Shown: positions 52,050 through 61,290, counted from the first letter of the stretch. The stretch is 64,000 nt of DNA from Versatilivorator sp963663845 (GCA_963663845.2 OY760650.2:1488001-1552000), one strand, 5' to 3'. Made by a program: numbers and translations. Notes: generated by a model not told the origin, from the sequence alone.

Positions 52050-52253
52050 TCAATCTTGGCGCCGGGTTTGTTCCAGGATGCCCAACTCAGCCTCGAGCTC
52101 GGAAAATATCAACTCCCCGGCAATTCCCTCGCCGCGATCCAGTTGCTCCAATCCTTCGCCAATTTCCCTTCGTAGCGCGCGAATTCTCAGGGCTCTCAAC
52201 TGTTCACGCTCCTCACCTTGGTCCATGCCGGCCCACTTTTCAGCGCCGGCCAT
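52050..52253 (-). CDS. Small protein resembling the C-terminus of ParD-type antitoxins
   Basis: This is a 67-residue protein. 'RALRREIGEGLEQLDRGEG' resembles the toxin-binding tail of ParD/CopG antitoxins, but the N-terminal ribbon-helix-helix DNA-binding part is missing. No toxin gene is adjacent. The start overlaps the coiled-coil gene upstream by 14 bp, suggesting coupled translation. It may be a remnant, or a small helical protein unrelated to ParD. Confidence 0.45.
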   Translation of the reverse strand: MAGAEKWAGMDQGEEREQLRALRIRALRREIGEGLEQLDRGEGIAGELIFSELEAELGILEQTRRQD

Positions 52254-52539
52254 TGAGCAGGTGCTTGATGTCGGACACGTCCTTCTTCAAGTGCCCGATA
52301 TCTCCTTCCATCCGATCCATCCGGCCGGACATCGAGGAAATCAGTTGCAAGGTTTGTCTCTGTATCTCTGCGAGTTTTCCAACGGTCCCTGCGAGTGTTC
52401 CAACCCTCCCTTCGAGTGCTCCAACCCTCCCTTCGAGTTTTCCAACCGTCCCTGCGAGTTTTCCAACGGTCCCTGCGAGTTCTCCAATCGTCCCTGCGAG
52501 TTCTCCGACTTTTCCTGTGAGGACATCCAACCTGTCCAT
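52240..52539 (-). CDS. Small heptad-repeat coiled-coil protein
   Basis: This is a 99-residue protein with a strong AAAGGAG site 7 nt before the ATG, the main reason to believe it is real. Residues about 10-57 are seven heptads of the form VGKLAGT/VGALEGR, an ideal two-stranded coiled coil, followed by 'MSGRMDRMEGDIGHLKKDVSDIKHLL', also coiled coil. There is no signal peptide or membrane segment, in contrast to the hendecad protein at 11752-12183. Its function is unknown. Confidence 0.65.
   Translation of the reverse strand: MDRLDVLTGKVGELAGTIGELAGTVGKLAGTVGKLEGRVGALEGRVGTLAGTVGKLAEIQRQTLQLISSMSGRMDRMEGDIGHLKKDVSDIKHLLNGRR
52370..52515. repeat. 21-bp in-frame tandem repeat
   Basis: TTTCCAACGGTCCCTGCGAG-type units recur every 21 bp for seven units inside the coiled-coil gene. 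The period is a multiple of three, so it encodes exact heptads. Confidence 0.8.
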
Positions 52540-52874
52540 GGGGTTCTCCTTTCAGGTCAGGACACCGCACCACGATGCCGGATTGGCCGTGCCTCGGACC
52601 GACAAGCACAGAGGGAGAAGGTTTGAACGAGACTCCGGTTGCCGTTTCGCGCCGTGGCGCCGGCGCTGCTCGATTGCCCCTTGAGGGAGGGTGACCGTGG
52701 AATGGCCGGTGGGGAACTCATCAATTCGGAATCCATCCTCAGCATAGCACAAACCCAAGATGAAATCCTGACCGGACATGAAGCCATCAAGGCCATTTCT
52801 TGTTCAAGGACCCCGACTGAGAGGGGCCGGATTGGGCCACCTCCGAGCAGGAAACTGTTGACGAGGAGTGACGG
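52540..52874. other. Intergenic stretch without recognised gene
   Basis: Short open frames exist on both strands, but none has a ribosome site, a recognisable domain or the codon pattern of its neighbours. The promoter of the small coiled-coil gene should lie near 52550-52620; I see no convincing -35/-10 pair. Confidence 0.5.
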
Positions 52875-52909
52875 CAAAAAAAAGCCCCGTGCAACTTGCA
52901 CGGGGCTTT
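52875..52909 (-). terminator. Rho-independent terminator of the second TonB-like gene
   Basis: The minus strand has AAAGCCCCGTGCAA and TTGCACGGGGCTTT, a 14-bp perfect inverted repeat with effectively a 5-nt loop, ending in a run of about nine T (52883-52875). It begins 25 bp after the stop codon. Confidence 0.9.
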
Positions 52910-52934
52910 GTAAAGGATCCGGCGCTCGGTCTTC

Positions 52935-55900
52935 CTAGAAGCCGAGACGCAAGCGGAAAACGATGCGGCGCGATTCCCACCCGCTGGGTTGGAAGAGTCC
53001 GAAGTTGGCAGCCGAGATGTTGGTCGAGGAGGGACCCGAGGCGTTGCGGTGGTTCAGGAGATTGGAGATGTAGGTCTCGAACTTGAAGTAGGGTCCGTTC
53101 TCGTACTGGGTCAGGTTGAACTGCTTGAACACGTTGAGCTCGGTGCCCCAGTCACGCGGTGCAATCAGCATCCCGCGGCTGGCGTTGCCGTAGCGGCCAA
53201 TCCCCGCCGGCGGAATGGCGAAGCAGGACTTGTTCCATCCGATGCCCGGCGTTTCGCCGAAGCCGTTGGGATTGCACAACTGGTCCGGCCGACCGCTGGA
53301 TCGTCCGGTGTTGGAGGGATCCGAACCGGAGTAGGAGGGGGTGAAGGCCGTTCCCTGGCCGCCGGTAAACTTGAAGGCGGCCGTCCAGTCGCCGATGAGG
53401 GTGTTGAGGGCGCCGCCCGCGTCGGAGGCGAATTCGCGCCCCTGGCCCACCGGGAGATCCCAGACCATGGCCAGGTGCCAGCGCTGCCGGCGGATGCCGT
53501 TCTGGATCCCCTTGTCGCGCTTGCGGTCCAGCGGATCTTCGGCCTCGAAGCCGATGGTGGAGGAAAAGAGCCCCGGGATGACGTCGGCCAGGTTCTTCTT
53601 CCACTCGAACCAGCTTCGCAGGTAGATGCCCCGGCTGAACTGGCGGGTGGCTTCCACTTCCAGGCTGTGGAAGCTGCCCGTGCCTCCCAGGTCGTGCCGA
53701 TCGACGAAGGAGAAGTTCGGGCCCCACGGGAACTTGTCGGTCCGCTCTGCGAACGGAATCGTACTGGGGGTGGGCGTCTGCAGGTTGCTCCGATAGGGCC
53801 AACTGGTGCCCTTGGAGGCCACGTAGGAAATGCGGGTGGCCCAACCGTCGCCCAGGTCGTTCTCCAGGGTCAGGTTCCACTGCTGGTCGTAGGCCCAGGC
53901 ATCCTTGCGGCTGTTGAGGGGAATCCCCCGCACGCCCTGCTGGGAGATGGCGCCGCTGCCCGCGGGCAGGAAGGGATTCTTGAACGTCAATTGCGGCACG
54001 CCGTCTGTGATCACGTTGGGCCCGAACGACTCCGATCCGGCGAAGGGGCCTGCCTCGCGGCCTCCCAGCCAGCCGGCCCGACCGAGGCCGCTCGTGCCGG
54101 CCCCGGCGATGGCGAAGGGCACGTGGTAGATGCCGTAGCCGGCCCGGATCACGGTCCAGTCGTTGACGCGATAGGCCAGCCCGAAGCGCGGAGAGATGTG
54201 CGCCGTGGTGAAGTTGACCAGGCTCTGGGGGTAGCCGGCCTCGCTGGCCTTCACCACCGGAATCGCTCCCTGCGGCCACACCGGCACCACGTGGTGGAAG
54301 GACCGGTCGGGAACCACCACCCGCAGGTTGTCGAAGTCGAAGTTGTAGAAGAGGCCGTTGGCGTCCGTGGGCGCGCCGTAGTGCTGGATGCGGGCGCCGT
54401 AGGTCATGGTCAGCCGCGGGGTCACCTTCCAGTCGTCCTGGGCGAAGAACCCCAAGTCGAAGCCGCGGGCGTGGACGGGGGCGCGGGAGGTGGCGATCTC
54501 CGTCCTGTTGGGGATTCCGAGCAGGAAGTCGGCAATGTCGCTCCCGCTGTAATGGCCGGTGAAGCGATACACACCCCAGGCGTTTGCACTGTTGGCCGAC
54601 CCGAAGGGGCGCTCCCAGTTGGCCTCCACCCCGAACTTGATGAGGTGGGTGCCCCTGTTGACGGAGACGTTGTCCTTCATCACCCAGACCTTGGGGTTGC
54701 TGCTGTTGCCGCCGGCGCCGCAGCGTCCCAGGAAGGGGAAGGTGAGCTCGGTGGCCGAGAAGGAGCCCGAGAGGGCGCCCGGCTGGAATCCCCACAGGCC
54801 CGTATAGATCTGGGGGCATCCGGGGCCCTCGGGCGAGGTGCGCCCGCCCAGGTCGATGCCGAACTCCCGGAGCAGGACGTTGCCTTCGGTGGTGGCGCCC
54901 TTCTGGTCGTATCCCTGGTCGTTGGTCCCGAAGGTGAACTCGTTGATCACCGTGGGGGAGAACATGTGGGAATCCTGGATGCTCCACATGCGGGTGGCGT
55001 TGTCGCCGAACCAGGTCGAAAGCGAAATGGTGTTGCCTTCGTCCAGCACGCGGTTGTAGCCGTAGTGGTTGAAGGAGATGGTGTTGGAGTCGGTGATGGC
55101 GTGGTCGAAGCGCACGTGCCAGTCCTTCTCCACGTTGCTGCCGAACTGGAACCCGTGGGTGTTGTCGACCAGACTGCCCAAGGGGTGCGAAGAATTGGGC
55201 ATGGGAGCGTACCTCAAGGCCGCCTGCGCCACCGGGCTGAGCAACTCCTTGGGAATGATGTTGTTGGCGAAAGGCTGGCCCGTAAAGGGATTGATGACCG
55301 GGTCGCCCTTCAAATGCTGCTGCACCACCTCGGTCAGGTCCCCGCCGCGAATGGCCGCCGTGGGATAGACGTAGTTCCGGATGGGAGCCTTCTGGTCGCT
55401 CTTGTTGGGCTGAACGTAGAAATGGAAGAAGGTCCTGTCCCGGCCGTCGTAGACCTTGGGGATGTAGATGGGTCCGGAGGCCATGTAGTTCCAGCGGACG
55501 CCGGGCTTGGCGGGCGGATGCCGGGTCTGGCCCTGGGTCAGGGCCCGCAGCCGGGGGTGGTCCAACTGCATCCAGATCTCGCCGTGGAACTGGTTGGTGC
55601 CACCTCGGCCCACCCCATTGATGGTGGTGGCGGTCTTGTATTCGGCCGGGGCGTTCAGCGAAACCTGGTTGATCTCCTGGACCAGTTCCTGAGGCGCCCG
55701 GAAAGTGCCGTAGGCATTGGTGGCAACCCCATCCTGCAGCGCGGTAGTGTTGTTGGCGAAGGCTCCGTGCACCTGGCTGCGGGACTCGGCCCCGGGATTA
55801 TCCCCTACCTTGTAAATCAGGCTGGCGGCGATCCTGAAGGCCTCCACCTCCTTGTAGGGCAAGGTGTAGGTGATGCTGGACTTGTCCGTCTCGATGACGG

Positions 55901-56276
55901 CGCCTTCCTCGGAAACCGTGATGGTGTCCTGGATATCGCCCACCTGCAGCACGACGTTGACGCGCCGGGGACGTCCGGCGTAGATGATCACACCGCTGTT
56001 GGTATAGGCCTTGAAGCCGGCCAGCTCGGCCCCGAGCGTGTAGGTGCCGGGCGGCAGGCCGCGCAGCTCGTAGATGCCAACCTCGTTGCTCACGGTCGAG
56101 CGGGTGATCCCCGTGGATTCTTCGGTCGCCGTGATCTCGACCTGGGTCACCCTGGCGCCGGTCTCGTCCTCCACGTTCCCGTGGATGCCGGTGTACTCCT
56201 GGGCCAGCATGGGCGTCAAGGACAATGTAAGGGCCAGGACAACGGCCAATCCAGCCACTGTCAGAAAGCGTTGCAT
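52935..56276 (-). CDS. TonB-receptor-like outer-membrane protein with N-terminal CarboxypepD_reg domain, second copy
   Basis: This is a 1113-residue protein. The ATG at 56276 has GAGGAGGT 8 nt upstream; the signal peptide is MQRFLTVAGLAVVLALTLSL, cleaved near 'MLAQE'. Residues about 28-110 are a carboxypeptidase-regulatory-like domain ('GIHGNVEDETGARVTQVEI', 'GIYELRGLPPGTYTLGAE'). The long barrel ends 'IVFRLRLGF', as in 3910-7299. Conserved points between the two include 'NQFHGEIW', 'IYIPKVYDGRDRTFFHF', 'FFAQDDWKVTPRLT' and 'YVASKGTSWPYR'. The promoter type and terminator position also match, so the two transcription units are duplicates. Uptake or surface binding of an unknown ligand is inferred. 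Confidence 0.88.
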   Translation of the reverse strand: MQRFLTVAGLAVVLALTLSLTPMLAQEYTGIHGNVEDETGARVTQVEITATEESTGITRSTVSNEVGIYELRGLPPGTYTLGAELAGFKAYTNSGVIIYAGRPRRVNVVLQVGDIQDTITVSEEGAVIETDKSSITYTLPYKEVEAFRIAASLIYKVGDNPGAESRSQVHGAFANNTTALQDGVATNAYGTFRAPQELVQEINQVSLNAPAEYKTATTINGVGRGGTNQFHGEIWMQLDHPRLRALTQGQTRHPPAKPGVRWNYMASGPIYIPKVYDGRDRTFFHFYVQPNKSDQKAPIRNYVYPTAAIRGGDLTEVVQQHLKGDPVINPFTGQPFANNIIPKELLSPVAQAALRYAPMPNSSHPLGSLVDNTHGFQFGSNVEKDWHVRFDHAITDSNTISFNHYGYNRVLDEGNTISLSTWFGDNATRMWSIQDSHMFSPTVINEFTFGTNDQGYDQKGATTEGNVLLREFGIDLGGRTSPEGPGCPQIYTGLWGFQPGALSGSFSATELTFPFLGRCGAGGNSSNPKVWVMKDNVSVNRGTHLIKFGVEANWERPFGSANSANAWGVYRFTGHYSGSDIADFLLGIPNRTEIATSRAPVHARGFDLGFFAQDDWKVTPRLTMTYGARIQHYGAPTDANGLFYNFDFDNLRVVVPDRSFHHVVPVWPQGAIPVVKASEAGYPQSLVNFTTAHISPRFGLAYRVNDWTVIRAGYGIYHVPFAIAGAGTSGLGRAGWLGGREAGPFAGSESFGPNVITDGVPQLTFKNPFLPAGSGAISQQGVRGIPLNSRKDAWAYDQQWNLTLENDLGDGWATRISYVASKGTSWPYRSNLQTPTPSTIPFAERTDKFPWGPNFSFVDRHDLGGTGSFHSLEVEATRQFSRGIYLRSWFEWKKNLADVIPGLFSSTIGFEAEDPLDRKRDKGIQNGIRRQRWHLAMVWDLPVGQGREFASDAGGALNTLIGDWTAAFKFTGGQGTAFTPSYSGSDPSNTGRSSGRPDQLCNPNGFGETPGIGWNKSCFAIPPAGIGRYGNASRGMLIAPRDWGTELNVFKQFNLTQYENGPYFKFETYISNLLNHRNASGPSSTNISAANFGLFQPSGWESRRIVFRLRLGF

Positions 56277-56370
56277 CAGTGGATACCTCCTCAAGTTAAC
56301 GTTTGCCACCAGTTGAAGCCGACAGGCTCAAGCCGACTTCGAAAATTCGATTCAAAACCAGTGTTGTAGC

Positions 56371-56386
56371 TGCAATCTGCGTGCCA
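56371..56386 (-). promoter_or_regulatory. Sigma-54 -24/-12 promoter of the second TonB-like gene
   Basis: The minus strand reads TGGCACGCAGATTGCA, an essentially perfect sigma-54 site (TGGCACG-N4-TTGCA) with GG and GC 10 nt apart, preceded by ACTTT and followed by GCT as in the paralog. The inferred leader is about 85 nt. From 56387 to 56713 I see no gene; the stretch is AT-richer than its surroundings and could hold activator sites. Confidence 0.7.
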
Positions 56387-56713
56387 AAGTCCGGGAAACG
56401 AAAATAAATTAACTTAAGCCTCTACTTTTCAATAGCTTAGAGGACAACTCGGCTCGCGCTCATCCAAACTCGCTGCCGCCATTCTACGAAAAATTGAAGT
56501 CGGCGGCTCCCGATCCGGCTGTCAATCCGCCGCAGCAATGGAGCTCTTATTAAATAAGTATAATGGAATGAAGGGCTTATGAAGATCGTTCCGCCTTGTT
56601 GCCCCGCCTCGGCGGGTCGGATGTCGAGTTACGGTATCTCGTAGGGCAATGGGGAAATCCGGAAAAATCAGGTCGCCGGGACGGGAGGAGTCGGGCTGAA
56701 TTCGCCAAGCCGG

Positions 56714-58318
56714 CTACCGCACCACGAATTTGGCCTCGGGGGCGACCGACCGGTTGGCGACGTTGTCGGTGACCTGGACCACCAGGCTGTATTGACCGGG
56801 TTCGAGCTCGTCCAGGGCCACCAGCTTCTGCAGGGTCATCTGCTGGGCCGCTCCCGCCAGCTTGTCGTTGGACTCCAGGGCCCTGCCGATTTCCCTCCCG
56901 CCCTTCTTCAGCACGTATTCGATGGTGGCCGAGGGCTGTTGGGTCTGCTCGTCCCTGGCCAGGTTGTAGACCTGAAAATAGACGCCCATGGGCCGCTCTC
57001 TGCCGAAGGATTCCTCGACGCTGGGCAGCACCTTGGAGCTTCCGATCACGAACTGACCGGAACCCACCTGCTTTCTGGGCAGCCGCTCCAGTTGGTCGGC
57101 CAGGATGATGCTGCTGGTGGCCAGCTCGTCCTGGGGAAACTTCGGCACCCGGATGCTGTGGTAGACGGTGCCCAGGTTGCCGCTGTTGAGGTCCTTGAGC
57201 ACCAGTTCCAGCTTGTAGAGGCCCGAACGCAGGGGGATGCGGGTCTGGTAGAGGGAACGCTTCTCCAGGGTGCTCTTGAAGAGGGCGTCGGGTGCGATTT
57301 GCCGCACGACCTCCTCGAAGACCTGGACCGAGCGGCCGGTGATGGTGGTGATCCTGCCGAAGACGTTCACCTCGGCCTTCTTGACGCCCTCCACGTCCTT
57401 GAAGGTCATGTCGCTGTTCTTCATGACCACCGTGATGGGTGTCAGGATGGTGTCCTCGGTGATCTTGATGAAGTCGGTCCGGTAGTCGAAGGGAAAGGTG
57501 TTGTAGGTGAGCTTGGTGTCCACCACCGTTTCCAGGTCCTTGAATCGGATCTTGGGAGCCCGGTTGAGGGCCGCCACCTGTCTCAGCCGGAGCATCTGGC
57601 TCATTCGGAAGTCCGAATAGAACAGCCCCGACGGGTAGCGGGTATGGCGGCTGATGTCGTCGCCCCGCCCCATTCTCTGGTCCTCGGTCAGGTCGGCTAC
57701 CGGAGTATTCTTGAGGGCGTCCTTCTCGAAGGGATCGAGCGCGATGCGGTATTCGCCGGTGAGGGTGCGGTCCACGAATTCGATGATGACTTCCTGTCCC
57801 AGGTCCACCCCGTCCAGGTAGCGGTATCGCCAGGTGATGAAGGGATGGGTGCTGGTCTTCCCTCCCCCTTCCCAGTGGGGCCGGTAGTAGGTGCCGCCCC
57901 CATGGTGGGTCTCGATCTGATCGGGGGGACCGTACATGATGTAGATGCGCCCGCGATCGGTCTTCCAGCCCATCTTGCCTGAAGTGAAACGCTCATTGGC
58001 GTAGGCGATGCGCCGGTAGTGCTCGTCCCGGAACTCGTTGACGATGGTGTCCGGATTGGGGTCCCGTCTCAGCCAGAACTGCTCGATGAACTGGTAGCGC
58101 TCCTCGTCGTTGGTCAAACTCTTGAAGGCGTCTCTCTCTTCCGACGTGATGATGAAGGAGACGTCCTGCTTGAGCCACTTCTTGAGGAACCGGTCCTGAG
58201 TCTCCCGGCGCAGCGACCGCTCCCGCTGCCGGTCCTTCTTCTTCTGAGCCTCCATCACCGCCAGCGGTGACAGCAGCACTCCGCACACAAGCCAGCAAGT
58301 CCATTTCGCCAGTTTCAT
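56714..58318 (-). CDS. GWxTD-domain protein, copy 2
   Basis: This is a 534-residue protein with signal peptide (MKLAKWTCWLVCGVLLSPLAVMEAQ). The GWxTD region has 'KKWLKQDVSFIIT', 'DERYQFIEQFWLRRDPNPDT', 'HYRRIAYANERF' and 'GWKTDRGRIYIMYGPPD'. The second half includes 'KIRFKDLETVVDTKLTYN', 'VNVFGRITTITGR' and 'LATSSIILADQLE'. It is alike to 15893-17506 throughout, so it is a duplicate. It follows a class I TPR gene by 100 bp, the same order as copy 1. Confidence 0.86.
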   Translation of the reverse strand: MKLAKWTCWLVCGVLLSPLAVMEAQKKKDRQRERSLRRETQDRFLKKWLKQDVSFIITSEERDAFKSLTNDEERYQFIEQFWLRRDPNPDTIVNEFRDEHYRRIAYANERFTSGKMGWKTDRGRIYIMYGPPDQIETHHGGGTYYRPHWEGGGKTSTHPFITWRYRYLDGVDLGQEVIIEFVDRTLTGEYRIALDPFEKDALKNTPVADLTEDQRMGRGDDISRHTRYPSGLFYSDFRMSQMLRLRQVAALNRAPKIRFKDLETVVDTKLTYNTFPFDYRTDFIKITEDTILTPITVVMKNSDMTFKDVEGVKKAEVNVFGRITTITGRSVQVFEEVVRQIAPDALFKSTLEKRSLYQTRIPLRSGLYKLELVLKDLNSGNLGTVYHSIRVPKFPQDELATSSIILADQLERLPRKQVGSGQFVIGSSKVLPSVEESFGRERPMGVYFQVYNLARDEQTQQPSATIEYVLKKGGREIGRALESNDKLAGAAQQMTLQKLVALDELEPGQYSLVVQVTDNVANRSVAPEAKFVVR

Positions 58319-58418
58319 GAGGCACCCGCCCGATTCCGATTCACAGGATCACATTCAGATATTCAATCCATGTTGGCCAAGGAGCGCCCGAAAGTCAATA
58401 GGGCGCCAAAGGGCGTTC

Positions 58419-59417
58419 TCAGCGGCTGGGGCTCTTCTTGACCCTCTGGAAGGTCTCCATGGCCTGGCGCGCCAGCTCCGGTTTCCCGGTTTCGCGGTAG
58501 AGCTGGCCCAGCAGGTAGTGGCCGTCGGTAAACTCGGGGTCCATCTCCACGCATTTCCCGGCAGCCTCCAGGGCCCGTTCGGGATTGCCCAGGCCCCGAT
58601 GGGCCTTGGCGACGGCGTAGTTCAGGTCGACCGGATTGACCTCTTCCGGCTTCAGCCCGGAAAGGTGGGTCAAGGCGCTTTCGTACCGCCCGGTCTTGAC
58701 CAGCCACTCCCCCAGCTCCAACCGGGCCTGGGCGTGGGCGGGGTGGAGCTCCAGTTCCTTCTCCAGCTCCCGAATGGCCCCCTGCACGTCACCCAGGTTG
58801 GAATGCAGCATGGACAGATGGTAGTGGAGCCAGGGGTAGTCGGGGTCCTTTTCCAGCACCGCCTCGAACTGCCCCTTGGCTTTCAGGTGCCGATTGTGCT
58901 CGTAGTAGGTGCGGCCCAGATGGAGGCGGGCCTTGAAGTGGTTCGGGTCGAGCTCGACGGCCCTTTCCAGGGATTCCAGGGCTTCCTGCTCGGTTCCCAG
59001 CACCACCATGGTGGTGACGTCGCGTCTGTCCAGTCCCAGCGTGGCCTTCCATTCCATCTTCTGCTGCAGCAGCAGGGCAGCCAGGCGGTAATGGAACTCG
59101 GCACTGTCGGGCCGGAGGCTCAGGGCCTTGCGAAGCTGAACCCCGGCTTCGCTGAACTGTTTCAGGTCGGTCAGGATCACGCCATGGAGCAGGAGATGGT
59201 CGGCATTCTCCGGATCTTCCTCCACGGCCTTCTGGATCGCCAGCATGGCCATCAGGTTCTGCTGCTTCTCATGCCACTCCCTGGCTTCCCGGTAGTGGCG
59301 GGACTCCGCTCCCAGCCTGGGACTGAAAATCAAGACCCAGAGAATCAGGAAAACCGGCAGCCTGGATTTTGGATTTTGGATTCTGGATTTTGGATTTGAG
59401 GCAAAATCAGTCGTCAT
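58419..59417 (-). CDS. Exported TPR protein, class I
   Basis: This is a 332-residue protein. The N-terminus MTTDFASNPKSRIQNPKSR is encoded by a low-complexity repeat (TTTTGGATTTTGGATTCTGG, 59363-59398) and precedes the true hydrophobic segment (LPVFLILWVLIFSPRLGA). The TPR core has the class I signature 'HYREAREWHEKQQNLMAMLAI', 'KQFSEAGVQLRKALSL' and the insert region 'GLDRRDVTTMVVLGTEQEA'. It lies between a type 1 ASPIC/UnbV gene (upstream) and the second GWxTD gene (downstream), so it is linked to both known partners at once. Confidence 0.82.
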   Translation of the reverse strand: MTTDFASNPKSRIQNPKSRLPVFLILWVLIFSPRLGAESRHYREAREWHEKQQNLMAMLAIQKAVEEDPENADHLLLHGVILTDLKQFSEAGVQLRKALSLRPDSAEFHYRLAALLLQQKMEWKATLGLDRRDVTTMVVLGTEQEALESLERAVELDPNHFKARLHLGRTYYEHNRHLKAKGQFEAVLEKDPDYPWLHYHLSMLHSNLGDVQGAIRELEKELELHPAHAQARLELGEWLVKTGRYESALTHLSGLKPEEVNPVDLNYAVAKAHRGLGNPERALEAAGKCVEMDPEFTDGHYLLGQLYRETGKPELARQAMETFQRVKKSPSR

Positions 59418-59583
59418 GGCTCTTCAATCAACGATCAGAAATCAGCAATCGACAATACATTGCTATACTGCCCTCGGCGCCGGCCGGGAGCGCCTGGGTG
59501 GAGACCCGCAATCCCGGCAAAACGCCCTGCCGTTATTTGCGCAGCACTTCCCCCGCGGTCTTTAGGTCCGAGGCACAGTCTCA

Positions 59584-61290
59584 CTACTTGTCCCGCTCAA
59601 GACGGCCTCCTTCCTTGAGCCGGTATCTCCGGTTGGCGGAGACGTCGGTGAATCGTTGCGCGCCGCCGTCCGGCCAGCGCACCTCCAACGACTCGACCTT
59701 CTTGGCTTTTCCCAGGCCGAAGTGCACTCTCAGGTCATGGGTCGATTGATAGCTGGACCCTCCCCGGACCTCCCGGATCTGGACCCCCGTGTCGGTCAGG
59801 GCCGTCACCCGGGCCCCCACGGCGCTGCGATTGCTGCCGTCCCCTTCCAGGCGCAGGCTCAGCCAGCGTTGACGGCTGCCGCCGTCGTTCCGCAGCAGCC
59901 AGGGCTTCCCGTCCAGGTTGCTGACGGCCACGTCGACATCCCCGTCGTTGTCATAGTCGGCAAAGGCGGCTCCCCGGCTGGACCAGAGCTTGACCCGGTC
60001 GAGCCCGGCCATGACCTCGCGGAATCTCCCGTTGCCCAGGTTGCGGAAGAGCTGGCTGCGCTGGAAGTAGCGATGGCCCATCTCGTAGCGGTCCACTTGC
60101 GGAAACAGGTGCCCGTTGGCAATGAACAGGTCCTCCCAGCCGTCGTTGTCGAAATCCACGAAGCCGGTCCCCCAGGCCAGGTAGGACCAACTGGGGAAGG
60201 CCACCTCGGCCAGGTGGCTGACATCCCGAAAATTTCCGCCGCCCAGGTTGCGATAGAGGGTGTTGTAGTCGTCGACAAAGTGGGTGATGAAGATGTCCAG
60301 CAGCCCGTCGTGGTCGTAGTCGCCGAAATCGACGCCCATGCTGCCCTGGGCGACGCCGTCGTCGGAATAGGCGGCTCCGGAAAGCAGTCCGACCTCGGCA
60401 AAGGTCCCATCTCCCCGGTTCTCGAACATGAAGTTGGCCATCTGATCGTTGGCCACGTAGAGGTCCAGGTCCCTGTCGTTGTCGTAGTCGGTCCAAACCA
60501 CCCCCAGTCCGTAGGAGGGCGTCACCCCCCCGACTCCGGCCTTTCGGGTCACATCCTCGAAGATACCCTGGCCGTTGTTGCGGTAGAGGATGTCCCCGTC
60601 GCAGGGCAGGCCCAAGGGGCCGCATTGCACGGTCAGGCCACGGTAGTGGCAGTTCATGGCGGGCGGATTCTCGTGGTCGAAGGTGACGGTGTTGGCCACG
60701 TAGAGGTCCAGGTGGCCATCGGCGTCATAGTCTCCGAAGGCGGCGCTGACCGCCCAGCGCCCGTCTCCGACGCCGGCCCGATCGGTGACGTCGGTGAAGG
60801 TGCCGTCGCCGTTGTTGCGGTAGAGGGTGTTGGGTCCGTAGTTGCATACGAAGAGGTCCGGCCAGCCGTCGTTGTCGTAGTCGGACGCGGCCACGCCCAT
60901 GCCCCACCGGTCGCCGCCGACGCCGGCCTTCCGGGTGACGTCGGTAAAGGTGCCGTCGCCGTTGTTGCGGTAGAGCGCGTTGGAGACGCTCCGCTTGCCC
61001 TGCAGCAGCTCCTCCCAGTGGCCGCCGTTCACCAGGTAGAGGTCCTGCCAGCCGTCCCGGTCGTAGTCGATCCAGGCCACCCCTCCGCTCATTCCTTCCA
61101 GAATGTAAGTCTTCTCGGCGCTGCCGCTGAAGTGCTGGAAGTCGAGGCCGGCCTGCTTGGCCACATCGACGAAGGTCATGGCGATCGGCTTCCCGTCGGC
61201 TGGAGGCCCGCCGGCTCCGTGGCGGGACAGGGTTGCCGGCAGAAGCAGGAACAGCGGGACCAGGATGGCGAAATGGAGTCGCTGCTTCAT
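59584..61290 (-). CDS. ASPIC/UnbV FG-GAP beta-propeller protein, type 1, copy B
   Basis: This is a 568-residue protein. The ATG at 61290 (GAGG 4 nt upstream) opens MKQRLHFAILVPLFLLLPATL, a signal peptide; a longer in-frame extension reaches into repeats. FG-GAP motifs include DYDRDGWQDLY, DYDNDGWPDLF, DYDADGHLDLY, DYDHDGLLDIF and DYDNDGDVDV. The ASPIC/UnbV domain has 'RSAVGARVTALTDTGVQI' and 'VESLEVRWPDGGAQRF'. Type 1 marks are 'KQAGLDFQHFSGSAEK' and 'GMSGGVAWIDYDRDG'. It is followed by a class I TPR gene, as is type 1 copy A. Confidence 0.87.
   Translation of the reverse strand: MKQRLHFAILVPLFLLLPATLSRHGAGGPPADGKPIAMTFVDVAKQAGLDFQHFSGSAEKTYILEGMSGGVAWIDYDRDGWQDLYLVNGGHWEELLQGKRSVSNALYRNNGDGTFTDVTRKAGVGGDRWGMGVAASDYDNDGWPDLFVCNYGPNTLYRNNGDGTFTDVTDRAGVGDGRWAVSAAFGDYDADGHLDLYVANTVTFDHENPPAMNCHYRGLTVQCGPLGLPCDGDILYRNNGQGIFEDVTRKAGVGGVTPSYGLGVVWTDYDNDRDLDLYVANDQMANFMFENRGDGTFAEVGLLSGAAYSDDGVAQGSMGVDFGDYDHDGLLDIFITHFVDDYNTLYRNLGGGNFRDVSHLAEVAFPSWSYLAWGTGFVDFDNDGWEDLFIANGHLFPQVDRYEMGHRYFQRSQLFRNLGNGRFREVMAGLDRVKLWSSRGAAFADYDNDGDVDVAVSNLDGKPWLLRNDGGSRQRWLSLRLEGDGSNRSAVGARVTALTDTGVQIREVRGGSSYQSTHDLRVHFGLGKAKKVESLEVRWPDGGAQRFTDVSANRRYRLKEGGRLERDK

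Noticed and set aside
52557..52938. Short open frames between the coiled-coil gene and the terminator
   Set aside because: No ribosome site, domain or plausible codon pattern. They overlap one another on both strands.
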